Of a stretch of DNA of 64,000 nt, positions 8,902 to 21,328 are shown one piece after another; within the stretch, counting starts at the first letter, position 1, and every line of letters starts with the position of its first letter. The notes under the pieces were generated by a model. That model searched no databases. It was not told where the DNA came from and saw only the letters and a list, made by a program, of their open reading frames with translations. Origin of the DNA: Pseudomonadota bacterium (GTDB taxonomy: Bacteria; Pseudomonadota; Gammaproteobacteria; Burkholderiales; Burkholderiaceae_F); the NCBI GenBank assembly GCA_021842465.1, contig JAKBZN010000010.1, forward strand, positions 1 through 64,000. The letters are read 5' to 3'. Position numbers and translations under genes: made by a program.

Positions 8902-9117
8902 ATGAATCGAGGATTTTTCGCAGTACTCGCGCTCAGCAGCGTTCTCGCCGTGGGTGGCAAGAATCACAAGAACGCCTCCGTCGAGGAGTTGCTCCACGAC
9001 CAGCAGGCGCTGCTCGACCAGATGGCCTGGTGCGGCCGGCAGCGAAATCCCGACGCCATTCACGGCTGCCGCAACGCCGGCGAGGCACTGGCGACGATCG
9101 CCGCAATGGGGCAGTGA
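8902..9117 (+). CDS. Short EexN-like protein without lipobox cysteine
   Basis: The 71-residue protein follows a good AGGAGG site. It is a short paralogue of the lipoprotein at 997-1635: both share a hydrophobic leader, then SVEELL/SVDFLL, a WCG dipeptide region (DQMAWCGRQ against DEMVWCGKQ) and GCRNAGEA/GCRNAAEA. The two Cys of the EexN-like motif are kept. In the leader, the lipobox expected as LAxC reads LAVGGK, so the lipidated Cys is missing. It may therefore be cleaved by ordinary signal peptidase or remain membrane-held. Function unknown. Confidence 0.72.
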   Translation: MNRGFFAVLALSSVLAVGGKNHKNASVEELLHDQQALLDQMAWCGRQRNPDAIHGCRNAGEALATIAAMGQ

Positions 9118-9209
9118 GCCGGCGGCGATGGTGCACACGGCGCGGCGGCGCATCGAATCGGTGCGAATCCGGGCCGTTCGGGTTTCTTGGAAGCATTCAG
9201 GAGTACATC

Positions 9210-9764
9210 ATGAACGCACGAGCATGCATGTGGGCGGCGATGGAGGGACGGTCTCCTCGCTCGGATATTTCGCACGAGCGGGTGGTCGAGGCACTCGACC
9301 GCAGCGGTCTGGTCCATGGATGGAGCCGGCCCCAGGTCGACAACCTGGCCGGACTGGCGGCACTGCGGATCCTGTCGCCGGGCGCGCACACCGACGACCG
9401 CCTGGACGACGCATCCCACGACGGGCTGCTGATCCTGCTCGACGGAGATGTCGAAATCGATGCGACGATCGAGGGCGAATCGTTCTTCCTGCACCTGCAG
9501 GCCTGCGGGGACGTCGCCCGCGCCGCCAGCTTCTCGGGCAGCGGCACGCTGCGGATCCGCACCCGCCTGACGGTGCGCCGCAAGAGCACCTTGCTCCTGC
9601 TGCAGCGGTCGCGCCTGGAGGGGGTACGCGCACTCCCTCCGGTGCTGATGCAGCGCCTGCTGGGCAATCTGGTGCTCCACGTCCACGGCATCGCCCGTCG
9701 CAGCTATGCCGACACCGAGCAGTTGCGCCAATACCTGTTCGGGGCGGCCGCCACGGCGTCGTGA
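9210..9764 (+). CDS. Cyclic nucleotide-binding-like single-domain protein
   Basis: The 184-residue product starts at an ATG six bases after CAGGAG. Residues about 70-135 give the beta-roll pattern of CRP/FNR effector domains (LLILLDGDVEIDATIEG, a GDVARAASFSGSG turn, then a TVRRKSTLLLL strand), followed by a helix resembling the dimer helix (LPPVLMQRLLGNLV). There is no helix-turn-helix after it, so it is not a full Crp-type regulator. It could be a stand-alone sensor or a partner of another protein. It lies among an EexN-like gene, nifZ and a globin-EAL gene. Confidence 0.62.
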   Translation: MNARACMWAAMEGRSPRSDISHERVVEALDRSGLVHGWSRPQVDNLAGLAALRILSPGAHTDDRLDDASHDGLLILLDGDVEIDATIEGESFFLHLQACGDVARAASFSGSGTLRIRTRLTVRRKSTLLLLQRSRLEGVRALPPVLMQRLLGNLVLHVHGIARRSYADTEQLRQYLFGAAATAS

Positions 9765-9905
9765 GCGGTCGCCGACCGCAATTCCGATCGCGCAGACGCG
9801 GGACCGCGAAGGATCAGGTTTCCCAGACCCTTGGCGGACAAGGGGGCATGGACCACGCCGCGGCTCTCCATGCGGCCCATACCCCGCGCAGCATTGCGCA
9901 AACCG

Positions 9906-10142
9906 TCAGGGCACGCCGATTTCCTCTTCGAGGCAACCGACGACGCAGCCGTTGGAGAAATCGACCATGTAGACGGGCGTGTTCGTCGCGGTGTGCATGC
10001 CCGTCTGCACCACCACTCCCGTCAAGCCTTTCTCGATCAGCAGGTCCCCCTCGGCACGCTCCGGATAGGAGCCGTCGTTGTAGAGGTCGACGCCGGCGAC
10101 CACGCGTTGTCCTTCACCGTATTTCGGAATTCTCGGTTCCAC
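9906..10142 (-). CDS. nifZ: NifZ-family protein
   Basis: The 78-residue product begins best at a GTG (10142) with AAAGGA about ten bases upstream, directly before PRIPKYGEGQRV. It carries the NifZ pattern: PKYxxGQ, then LYNDGSYPERAEGDLL, then GxTGxV, and a tail with VDFSNGCVVGC and an EEEIGV end. NifZ helps mature the nitrogenase MoFe protein P-cluster. No other nif structural or assembly gene is in the window, so this copy is an orphan here. It sits 31 bp downstream of an unknown gene on the same strand. The rest of a nif cluster may lie elsewhere. Confidence 0.82.
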   Translation of the reverse strand: MEPRIPKYGEGQRVVAGVDLYNDGSYPERAEGDLLIEKGLTGVVVQTGMHTATNTPVYMVDFSNGCVVGCLEEEIGVP

Positions 10143-10173
10143 GAGCGCAATCCTTTGTCCTGCGGTTCCCGCC

Positions 10174-10554
10174 TCAGTCGTCGTCTTCCGCTCCGCGGCG
10201 CGCCAGAACGCCGCGAAGGACGGAGCCGCCGAGGCGATCGGCACCGTCGAGTTCCATCAACTTCCCCACCATGGCGTCGGCGATTTCCAGGTCGCCCAGG
10301 CGCATGTGCAGATACGCGCAAGCCTTCAGCGTAAACAGGTAGAAGCGCGGCAGGGCGGCATAGCGGGTGCTGGAGAAGTCGGCCTGCCCGGCCCGGACCA
10401 TCCACGCCAAAATCGTGCCAGCTCCCGCGGCATCCCGGAAAACCGCGCCAACCCGCGCGCGCAGCCCCGATTTCCGGCCCTGCGCGCCGCGGCGACGCCG
10501 ACGGGCCGCCGGCGCCGAATGCGACAAATCGTACAAACGGCAGGTTTCCGACAT
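10174..10554 (-). CDS. Small TPR-like hypothetical protein upstream of nifZ
   Basis: From ATG 10554 the product has 126 residues. Only the C-terminal 75 look like a folded protein: a helix pair FYLFTLKACAYLHMRLGDLE followed by ADAMVGKLMELDG, the spacing and residue pattern of a tetratricopeptide-like hairpin, then an acidic tail EDDD. The N-terminal part is Arg/Ala-rich and may be a frame extension, so an internal ATG at 10401 is possible. It precedes nifZ closely on the same strand and probably shares its transcript. I do not recognise a family. Confidence 0.55.
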   Translation of the reverse strand: MSETCRLYDLSHSAPAARRRRRGAQGRKSGLRARVGAVFRDAAGAGTILAWMVRAGQADFSSTRYAALPRFYLFTLKACAYLHMRLGDLEIADAMVGKLMELDGADRLGGSVLRGVLARRGAEDDD

Positions 10555-10729
10555 CCGCCGACGGCGGACGCGCATTCCCCGGGCAGGCGCGTGGTGCCGA
10601 CAAGGGAGTCCGGAGCCGGAGCCGGGGTCGGGGTCGGGGCGGAGTCAAGATCGACTTACGGCCCGCCCTCTTTGCGGCGGGCCCTGGCCGCATTAATATC
10701 GAACGCTTCCAGTGCTGGTCGGTATCCGG

Positions 10730-12934
10730 ATGAGCGACGACACGGACTTCGACGCCGGCGTGCCCCTGCGCGATGCATACGACGCGAACGCGGCAGTCCG
10801 CCTGCGCCTGCTCAGCCGGCACGTCGAGCGGCTCGCGGACGAATCCGTCGACGCGTTTTACCGCGATCTCGCGCAAGACCCGCGCCTGGGGCCGGCCTTG
10901 CGGGGTCTGGGCGATGCGGCGCTGGGCGTGCTCAAGGAACGGCAGGCGGCCCACCTTCGCGGGGTGGCGTCGCCCGAGGCGACGCGCGATTCGCTCATCG
11001 AGCGCGCACGGGCCGACGGTGGGGCCTATGCCCTGATCGGCGTGACCAGTTCGTTGCTCGTGAACGCCCAATCGCTCCACCGCGGCGTGCTTTCCGCCGT
11101 CCTGGAGCGGGCCGAAATGGATGGCGGCGAGCGCTACGGCCTCTTGCAGATCATTGATGCCCGCCTGCAGGACGCCATGGAGGCGCAGTCGGAGGCTCGC
11201 GAGGCGGTAATCGCGGCGTACTTCGGAACACTGTCGCAGCCGTTCGCCGTGCCGAGCACGCCGTGGCCCGACATCTACGCCGAAGAACTGGGCGGCCTGG
11301 GCCGGCTGCCCGCGGTGCGCGGCGTGCTGCTGTTGCGGCTCAATCAGGACGGCATCCTCGTCGTCGAGTTCGCCGCAGGCCCGAACGTGCGGGAAATCGC
11401 CCAGGTGATGCAAAGCCCTGTGACGGGCGTCGTGATCGATCCGTCGTCGCCTCGTGGACGGGGGTTGGCCGCCCTGGCATGGCGTACGCGGCAGACGCAA
11501 AGCACGGCATCGTACGCGGACGACCCCCGTCTCCAGTTCTGGGCCGAGACGGCGCGGCGGCTCGCGGTGCAATCGACGTTCGCGATCCCGGTCCTGGACG
11601 CCGAAGGCCATCCCATCGCCTGCATCTACCTTTACGGCGCACACCCGAACCAGTTCGAGTCGGACTGGATGCGGGAGTTCGGACGCGGGCTCCAGCGCCG
11701 CTGGGAACAGACCTGGGCGCGTTCGCGCACGGTCGGCGCATTCGCGCTGCCCCAGGCTGCCGCGGACACGATGCGCGAATGCGTCTTCGGCGACGGCCTG
11801 ACCATGTTCGCACAGCCGATCGTCGATCTTCGCGACGGAACCGTGCATTCCATCGAAGTGCTGGCCCGATTGCGCCTGGCGGACGGTACGATCGTCGTGC
11901 CGGGACAATTCCTGCCGCTGCTCGGAAACGCCGAACTGGAACGGCTTTTTCAAGTGGGCCTGGACCGGATTCTGCGGTGGCTCGGCACGGACGGAAAAGC
12001 TTTTCCGGATTTGTGTGCCTCGATCAACATGGCGCCCTCCACACTGCTCAACCCGCAGTGTCTGCAATGGCTCCGGGACGGCGTTCGCAAGCACAACGTT
12101 GCGCCCGATCGTTTGTACATCGAGGTTCTGGAAGACCACGACCTGCACTCGACCATGCAGCGCAAGCATATCGAGGAGCTGGCGGGCGCGGGGTTCAAGC
12201 TGTCGATGGACGACCTGGGCTCCGGTTACAGCAGCCTCGAACGCCTCGCACGCCTACCGTTCGACGCGATCAAGATCGATCAGGGACTGTTGTCATCCGT
12301 CTCCCGGGATCCGGAGGGCGTGCTCAGCCTGGTCGGCTCGCTGATCCAGATGGTGGGCGACCTCCGGCGCGAGGCGGTCGTGGAGGGCCTGGAGCGCGAT
12401 GATTTCGTCGAAGCCGTGCGGATTCTGGGCGCCCCGTTGGGCCAAGGCTACGGGATCAGCCGGCCGATGCCCTTGGACCACACCGCCGCTTGGCTGCGGT
12501 CGTACACACCGCCGCCCGTCGACGGAGCAATCCGCACCCCGCTCGGCGCACTGGCGTACCACTGGCGTTTTCTCCGCGCCTTGGACAGCCCGAAGCTGCA
12601 CGCCGATCTCGCGGATTGTCCGCTGACGCAATTCTTCGCGACCGTTGCGCCGAACGACGCGGCCATCCACCGATGGCATGCGCAGGTCCACGCGGGGGAG
12701 AACGTCGGCACCGCCAGCCACTTGCTCAACGACTGGCTGCTGCGCCGCCTGCGCGCGGGCCGGACTTCCCGGGACACGCCCAACGTGGAAGCCGCCCCCG
12801 CGCAGACGGGCGCGGCCGTCGGGCCAAATGCCGCGACGGTTCAAGAGCGTTTGACAGCAACGAGCGAGGGATTTTCCGCGATGGATTTTCCGCTTCGACG
12901 GCCTACCGGGGACAGGTCAGACAGACAGAAATAG
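10730..12934 (+). CDS. Globin-coupled sensor with GAF-like and EAL phosphodiesterase domains
   Basis: The 734-residue protein starts at ATG 10730. Residues about 10-165 are an all-helical globin-sensor domain (LSRHVERLADESVDAFYRDL; ERQAAHLRG with a candidate haem His). About 175-330 look like a GAF domain. An EAL domain follows (about 350-600). Its signature is EVL instead of EAL near residue 375, but the remaining catalytic positions look intact: SINMAPSTLLN, YIEVLED, DDLGSGYSSL near 493, IKIDQGLL and EGLE. It should hydrolyse c-di-GMP under control of O2 or NO. A 130-residue tail with conserved-looking His/Cys/Trp follows. No GGDEF domain is present. Confidence 0.88.
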   Translation: MSDDTDFDAGVPLRDAYDANAAVRLRLLSRHVERLADESVDAFYRDLAQDPRLGPALRGLGDAALGVLKERQAAHLRGVASPEATRDSLIERARADGGAYALIGVTSSLLVNAQSLHRGVLSAVLERAEMDGGERYGLLQIIDARLQDAMEAQSEAREAVIAAYFGTLSQPFAVPSTPWPDIYAEELGGLGRLPAVRGVLLLRLNQDGILVVEFAAGPNVREIAQVMQSPVTGVVIDPSSPRGRGLAALAWRTRQTQSTASYADDPRLQFWAETARRLAVQSTFAIPVLDAEGHPIACIYLYGAHPNQFESDWMREFGRGLQRRWEQTWARSRTVGAFALPQAAADTMRECVFGDGLTMFAQPIVDLRDGTVHSIEVLARLRLADGTIVVPGQFLPLLGNAELERLFQVGLDRILRWLGTDGKAFPDLCASINMAPSTLLNPQCLQWLRDGVRKHNVAPDRLYIEVLEDHDLHSTMQRKHIEELAGAGFKLSMDDLGSGYSSLERLARLPFDAIKIDQGLLSSVSRDPEGVLSLVGSLIQMVGDLRREAVVEGLERDDFVEAVRILGAPLGQGYGISRPMPLDHTAAWLRSYTPPPVDGAIRTPLGALAYHWRFLRALDSPKLHADLADCPLTQFFATVAPNDAAIHRWHAQVHAGENVGTASHLLNDWLLRRLRAGRTSRDTPNVEAAPAQTGAAVGPNAATVQERLTATSEGFSAMDFPLRRPTGDRSDRQK

Positions 12935-12954
12935 GTCAACCAAGCGGGAAATAT

Positions 12955-13141
12955 TACCGCCGGCGATGTGAGAGGCCGCGTCGTTCCATGCTGATCGGGG
13001 AGTTCGAAGTCCGGCATCCTGTCGCCGGCCTTGAGCGCCCGATTTTCAATGCCCGAGGCTTTCAGCTCTTGCGTGCACCGCAGCATGATTTCCCGGACTT
13101 CCACCGGGGCCTTCGATAACGGGGTATTTCGGCACGAACAT
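12955..13141 (-). pseudogene. Remnant of an AhpC/TSA-type peroxiredoxin
   Basis: On the minus strand two frames together spell the N-terminus of an AhpC/TSA-like protein: RDMFVPKYPVI in one frame, then, after a frame change near 13125, APVEVREIMLRCTQELKASG and RALKAGDRMPDFELPDQHG in the next. After LPDQHGTTR the similarity stops and the thioredoxin-fold core with the peroxidatic Cys is absent. So this is a truncated and frameshifted fragment. The whole gap 12935-13492 otherwise shows only shadow frames. It lies a few hundred bases from the IS element. Confidence 0.6.
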
Positions 13142-13492
13142 GTCCCGGTTGATCGAGGCGACCCATCTTCCGTCCGAACCACGCAGGAATTCCTGATTTC
13201 GGAAATCCGAAAGCCGCAGTTTGATTGCTGGTATCACCGTCAATATGACGCACGCGCCGACCGTCGGTGGACTGCGTGGCGATCCTCGAACGGCTTCCGG
13301 CGCAGTCGCCGCCGGCTTCTTCGCCGGCGACCGCCAACCCGGCACCAAACTGCAGCGCTTAGGTACCTCGGGTTTACAACCTGTAACGGGGCTTCTGGAC
13401 CAAGCAGTCAACCAAGGGATATACGAGAGACGTTATTGCGATCGAACCCTCGCACGGGTTTACCGCGAAATCGTCGTCCCAAGGAGAGTCTC

Positions 13493-13825
13493 ATGAAAAT
13501 CGCAGCACGATTCGCTGCTCTGGCAATTGCCGGTTTGGCTTTAGGCGCAAGCGCCTCCGCCTATGCGGATACCGCATTTGCAAGCAACCACCCCCGCAGG
13601 GATCAGGTCAACGACCGCCTCCAGAAGCAGAACCACCGCATCCACCAGCAGGTGCGCCAAGGCGAACTCGGGCGCGGGAAAGCGGCACGCCTGCATCGCG
13701 CCGACCATCACATTCGCCAGGAAGAACGGCGCTTCGCCAGAAGGCATAACGGCACGATTACTCCTGCCGAGCAGGCGCGCCTAAATCGCCAGGAAAATCG
13801 CGTAAGCCGTCAGATCGGAAACTGA
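13493..13825 (+). CDS. Small secreted His/Arg/Gln-rich protein
   Basis: The 110-residue protein starts at ATG 13493 after AAGGAGAG. A clear signal peptide (about 1-26) ends in ASAYADT. The mature part begins NHPRRDQVNDRLQKQNHRI and continues with highly charged helices (LHRADHHIRQEERRFARRH; ITPAEQARLNRQENRVSRQI). This pattern is a known betaproteobacterial family of small periplasmic proteins of unknown function with an NHPRRxxVNxRL start. It is probably helical and cationic. It lies just outside the left end of the IS element. Confidence 0.82.
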   Translation: MKIAARFAALAIAGLALGASASAYADTAFASNHPRRDQVNDRLQKQNHRIHQQVRQGELGRGKAARLHRADHHIRQEERRFARRHNGTITPAEQARLNRQENRVSRQIGN

Positions 13826-13873
13826 ACCAGGCCGGACAGCCGTGCCCTGCGCGGCTGCCCGGCGTCACCGATT

Positions 13874-15617
13874 TTGAGCGCCGCGCCGCATTGACTCATC
13901 AGATTTGTTACCTCTGATGCCCCGTTGCCTCATGTAGTTTGCTACCAGCCGGATGGTCCGGAGGGGGCACGAGGTGACGAAGCAGAGGCAAATGAGCATG
14001 GCCACACGCAGGGAGTTGATCGAAGCCGTCGGCGCGAGGTACCGTGCCGCGTCGAGAGGCGAGAAGCAGACGATCCTTGATGAGTTCGTCGCGCTGACCG
14101 GTTGCCACCGCAAGCACGCCATCAGGACCCTCGGTCGCAGACCGGGGGAAGATCACGGCAAGGTCGCGCGCAGCAGGATCTACGACGAGGCCACCAGCCA
14201 AGCCATCATCCTGCTGTGGGAGGCTGCGGACCGGGTGTGCGGGAAGAGGTTGAAGGCGTTGATGCCGATGCTGATCGACGCCATGGAGCGGCATGGCCAT
14301 CTCGACCTGGATCCGATCATCAGGGAGAAGGTTCTGACGATCAGTGCCGCGACGATCGATCGCATGTTGGCCGGAGTTCGTGCGCAGATTGACGGGCAGC
14401 GCAAGCGTCGCAAGGGCGTTGGCGCAGCCATCCGGCGCAGCATTCCGGTGCGCACGTTCGCCGACTGGCGCGACCCTCCACCAGGCTTCTTTGAGATGGA
14501 CATGGTCGAGCACTACAGCGGCCCGAAGACGGATGGCGACTACCTGCACACGCTCGTTCTCACCGACATTGCCACTGGCTGGACTGAATGCGTTTCGATG
14601 CGCCACCGCACCCAGGCATTGGTGATCGAAGGGCTGGACAAGATTGCCGGAGATCTTCCCTTTCCGATGCTGGGCGTGGACTCCGACAACGACAGCGCTT
14701 TCATGACCCAGGACGTCTTCGACTATTGCAAGGCGCATCGGCTGGAGCAGACCCGCTCGCGGGCCTACAAGAAGAATGACCAGGCATGGGTCGAACAGAA
14801 AAACGGTGCGATCGTGCGGCGCCTGGTCGGCTATGGGCGCCTGAGCGGTTCAGAGGCGACGAAGGCGCTCACACGTCTGTATGCCAGCGCCCGGCTGTAC
14901 ATCAACTTCTTCCAGCCGTCCTTCAAGCTGAAATCGAAGACGCGCGACGGTGCGCGCGTGAAGAAGCTGTATCACCCACCGGCAACGCCATGCGACCGAC
15001 TGCTGGCTCATGACGCAGTCGATCAGGCCACCAAGAACGAGCTGGTCGCCCAGTTCCAGGCGCTCGACCCCGTTAAGTTGCTCCAGGAAATTCGTGTTGC
15101 CCAGCAAGCATTGAGCGACATTGCAGCGTCTGGTCCGCCCACGCAGAAGGCAGAGCCTGCGCCTGTGGGGATCGCCGCGTTCTTGTCGAGCCTGTCGTGC
15201 GCATGGAAGGTCGGCGAGGTGCGACCGACGCATCGCAAGCGGGACGATGCCGAGCGGTGGTGGCGAACTCGCGCGGATCCGTTCGCCGAAGCCTGGCCCG
15301 TCGTCGAAGGCTGGCTTGATGCCGATCCATCGACCAGCGCCAAGGAATTGATGGACCGTCTGGCTGCGATGGTTCCGGAGGTCTACGGAACCAAGGCGCA
15401 ACTTCGAACGCTCCAAAGACGGGTGCGCGACTGGCGCACCGAACGCGCGAAGGAAATGGTTCTCGGCCGCCTACGAAAGGTTGACGCAGAAGCCGTTGAA
15501 CACGGATAGGCAAGCCAGCACGGCAGCGAAACCACTGAAGGGTCAGCGACGACGGAGGCCGAATAACGACAACCACGCCACGGGTAACATCCCCTGGTGA
15601 GGCAACACGGCGCTCAA
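13874..15617 (+). mobile_element. Insertion sequence with imperfect inverted repeats, ISNCY/IS1202-like
   Basis: The element is about 1.74 kb with one transposase gene. The outer ends share a perfect 10-bp inverted repeat, TTGAGCGCCG at 13874-13883 and its complement at 15608-15617. Inside that, CTCATCAG...TGTTACC on the left pairs with CTCACCAG...TGTTACC read inward from the right, giving an imperfect repeat of about 35-40 bp. Extra GTTRCC motifs nearby may be transposase sites. I do not see a target-site duplication next to these ends, so the exact borders are uncertain by some bases. The right end lies about 120 bp from the gyrB stop codon. Confidence 0.78.
13992..15509 (+). CDS. DDE transposase, integrase-core type (ISNCY-like)
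   Basis: The 505-residue transposase starts best at ATG 13992 after AGAGG; an in-frame ATG at 13953 is possible. An N-terminal helix-turn-helix region (RRELIEAVGARYRAAS; ALTGCHRKHAIRTL) precedes an integrase core with all three acidic residues: FFEMDMVEH (about 169), GVDSDNDSAF (about 230) and AWVEQKNG (about 266). The C-terminal third is basic and specific to the family. The reading frame is intact, so the element may be active. It is transcribed toward gyrB, which comes the other way. Confidence 0.9.
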   Translation: MSMATRRELIEAVGARYRAASRGEKQTILDEFVALTGCHRKHAIRTLGRRPGEDHGKVARSRIYDEATSQAIILLWEAADRVCGKRLKALMPMLIDAMERHGHLDLDPIIREKVLTISAATIDRMLAGVRAQIDGQRKRRKGVGAAIRRSIPVRTFADWRDPPPGFFEMDMVEHYSGPKTDGDYLHTLVLTDIATGWTECVSMRHRTQALVIEGLDKIAGDLPFPMLGVDSDNDSAFMTQDVFDYCKAHRLEQTRSRAYKKNDQAWVEQKNGAIVRRLVGYGRLSGSEATKALTRLYASARLYINFFQPSFKLKSKTRDGARVKKLYHPPATPCDRLLAHDAVDQATKNELVAQFQALDPVKLLQEIRVAQQALSDIAASGPPTQKAEPAPVGIAAFLSSLSCAWKVGEVRPTHRKRDDAERWWRTRADPFAEAWPVVEGWLDADPSTSAKELMDRLAAMVPEVYGTKAQLRTLQRRVRDWRTERAKEMVLGRLRKVDAEAVEHG

Positions 15618-15735
15618 GTCAATTGTCGCCAGCCGCTGAGAACGGCGCGTTCGCAGCGATGGCGGCGCCTTTTCGCTCGGATCGCTCCGCAATGCGTTCG
15701 AAGAGCACCGATGTTTCCGCCGGATCACACAAGGG

Positions 15736-19472
<3,737 letters not shown>

Positions 19473-19712
19473 GTTTTATATCCTTTTCGTAACAGGTAAT
19501 GGATAAAGGGGCGTCGAAACTGGGGATAAGCCGACAATTCGATTATTTATCAAAATGTTATCCATGTGGAATCGGCGTGGACAAGTGTGTACGGCAGCCT
19601 TGGATTGTGCGGGACAAGTTGGGAAAACTTTCGTGGCGATCGGGTTTTGCGAAAAGTTATCCCAGCCTATTCCCGGGAATGCTTGCGTTATCCACAGACT
19701 TGTTCCGATCCG
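19473..19712. other. dnaA-dnaN intergenic region, candidate oriC
   Basis: This gap holds a cluster of DnaA-box-like 9-mers: TTATCCACA at 19688-19696 (perfect), TTATCCATG at 19558-19566, TTATCCCAG at 19659-19667 and TTATCAAAA at 19547-19555 on the plus strand, plus GGATAA cores at about 19501 and 19524 on the other. An AT-rich patch (about 19535-19560) next to them could be the unwinding element in an otherwise GC-rich region. It also carries the dnaN promoter region. Position and content fit a replication origin; a second box lies upstream of dnaA. Confidence 0.75.
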
Positions 19713-21131
19713 TCATCCCTTCAGCGTTTGTTCGAGGACGTGCAGGGCATGGTTCAGAACCGCGTCCTTGGATCGGGCGCCGCCGATCTTGCGCACGGCA
19801 TGCAGCACGGTGGTGTGATCGCGGCCGCCGAACAGGTCGCCGATCTCGGGCAGGCTCTTCTGCGTCATTTCCTTGGCCAGGTACATCGCGACCTGGCGCG
19901 GCATGGCGATGTTGTTCGGGCGCCGCTTGCTGTACATGTCCGAGACCTTGATCTTGTAGTACTCGGCGACGGTCTTCTGGATCAGCTCGACCGTGACCTG
20001 ACCGGTACTGGCGGTCAGGATGTCCTTGAGCGCTTCGCGGGCGAGGTCGACGGTGATTGGGCGGTCGTGGAAGCGGGAGAACGCCAGCACCTTGCGCAGG
20101 GCGCCTTCGAGCTCGCGGACGTTGCTGCGCAGGTTCTTGGCGATGAAGAACGCGACGTCCTCGGCAAGCTCGGATCGCTCCGCCTCCGCTTTCTTGAGCA
20201 GGATGGCGACGCGCATCTCGAGTTCCGGCGGCTCGATCGACACCGTGAGGCCGGAGGCGAACCGGGAGACGAGGCGGTCTTCAACGTCCTTGAGCTCCTT
20301 GGGGTAGGTGTCGCTGGTGATGATGATCTGCTTGCGGCCGGCGACCAGCGCTTCGAAGGCGTAGAAGAACTCCTCCTGCGTGCGCGACTTGCCGGCGAAG
20401 AACTGGATATCGTCGATGAGCAGCAGGTCGAGCGAATGGTAATAGCGCTTGAACTCGTCGAAGGCCTTGCGCTGGTAGGCGCGGACGACGTCGGTGACGT
20501 ATTGCTCGGCGTGGATGTAGCGGACCTTGGCGTTGGTGCGGCGGGCGAGCAGGCTGTTGCCGACGGCGTGGATCAGGTGCGTCTTGCCCAGACCGACGCC
20601 GCCGTAGAGGAACAGCGGGTTGTACGAGCCGCCCGGGTTTTCGGAAACCTGCAGGGCGGCGGCGCGGGCCAGCTGGTTTGCCTTCCCCATGACGAAGGTT
20701 TCGAAGGTCAGGGAAGAGTTGAGCTTCGCGCGCTCGACCGATTCGGGATTGGCGGAGACGACGATCGCCGGGGCGGTGCGCTCGACGATCGGGCTGCCGT
20801 CATCGTCGCCTTCGGCCGGTATTCCGTCGAGCTCGTCGTCCGGGGAGGGGGGTTCGGCGGATGCTTCCGCCGGGGTGTCGGCTACGGCGGCGTCGATCTC
20901 GAACGAGACCGTGACCGGGCGCTGCAGGATCGCGGCGACCACGGATTGGATGCGGTCCGCAAACTGGGTGCGAACCGCATCGAGCTTGAGGCGGTTCGGC
21001 GCGACGAGACGCACGTCGCCGGTGGCCTCGTCGAATTCGAGAGCACGCAGCGGTTTGATCCACGCCGAGTATTGTTGTGGGCTCAGTTCGCTTTCCAGTT
21101 GGCGCGAACAGGTTTGCCAGAATGTGCGCAT
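19713..21131 (-). CDS. dnaA: Chromosomal replication initiator DnaA
   Basis: The 472-residue initiator has the four DnaA domains: N-terminal DnaB-loading domain ([21 protein letters not shown]), a variable acidic linker (about 80-125), the AAA+ domain (Walker [10 protein letters not shown]; Walker [11 protein letters not shown]) and the DNA-binding domain with signature [11 protein letters not shown] near the C-terminus. The start is ATG 21131, which gives the standard MRTFWQ-like N-terminus; an upstream ATG at 21242 has no ribosome site. It binds the 9-mers on both sides of its own gene, so autoregulation is likely. Confidence 0.98.
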   Translation of the reverse strand: MRTFWQTCSRQLESELSPQQYSAWIKPLRALEFDEATGDVRLVAPNRLKLDAVRTQFADRIQSVVAAILQRPVTVSFEIDAAVADTPAEASAEPPSPDDELDGIPAEGDDDGSPIVERTAPAIVVSANPESVERAKLNSSLTFETFVMGKANQLARAAALQVSENPGGSYNPLFLYGGVGLGKTHLIHAVGNSLLARRTNAKVRYIHAEQYVTDVVRAYQRKAFDEFKRYYHSLDLLLIDDIQFFAGKSRTQEEFFYAFEALVAGRKQIIITSDTYPKELKDVEDRLVSRFASGLTVSIEPPELEMRVAILLKKAEAERSELAEDVAFFIAKNLRSNVRELEGALRKVLAFSRFHDRPITVDLAREALKDILTASTGQVTVELIQKTVAEYYKIKVSDMYSKRRPNNIAMPRQVAMYLAKEMTQKSLPEIGDLFGGRDHTTVLHAVRKIGGARSKDAVLNHALHVLEQTLKG

Positions 21132-21273
21132 TGGGTCGTTGTTTCTCGCCGTTGGATTGACCGCGCCATCCCCGTCCCCTCCGAGTTCCGGTTTGGATCG
21201 CGCGACGCCAGCGTGCGTGCCAGCGCTTTTTATGATCGGCATGAATTTGTGATTGTAGCCGGGAAGGGATAAG

Positions 21274-21282
21274 TTATCCACA
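21274..21282 (+). promoter_or_regulatory. Perfect DnaA box upstream of dnaA
   Basis: TTATCCACA occurs here, with an overlapping GGATAA core on the other strand just before it (21267-21272). It lies in the 304-bp gap between the divergent dnaA and rpmH genes, about 18 bp from the -35 element proposed for rpmH. It can serve in origin function or in DnaA control of either gene. Confidence 0.8.
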
Positions 21283-21299
21283 GGCTCGCGAATCGGCAT

Positions 21300-21328
21300 T
21301 TGACGAAACGATGCGATTCGCTTCTAAT
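21300..21328 (+). promoter_or_regulatory. Candidate sigma-70 promoter for rpmH
   Basis: TTGACG at 21300-21305 and TCTAAT at 21323-21328 are separated by 17 bp. Each hexamer differs from consensus by one base. It points toward rpmH and lies about 110 bp before its start. This is a pattern match only. Confidence 0.55.

Noticed and set aside
9906-10142. Start of a complete nif cluster
   Set aside because: Only nifZ is recognisable; neighbours on both sides are not nif genes.
10037-12169. 710-codon antisense frame over the globin-EAL gene
   Set aside because: The plus strand encodes a recognisable multidomain protein throughout; the antisense has no motif.
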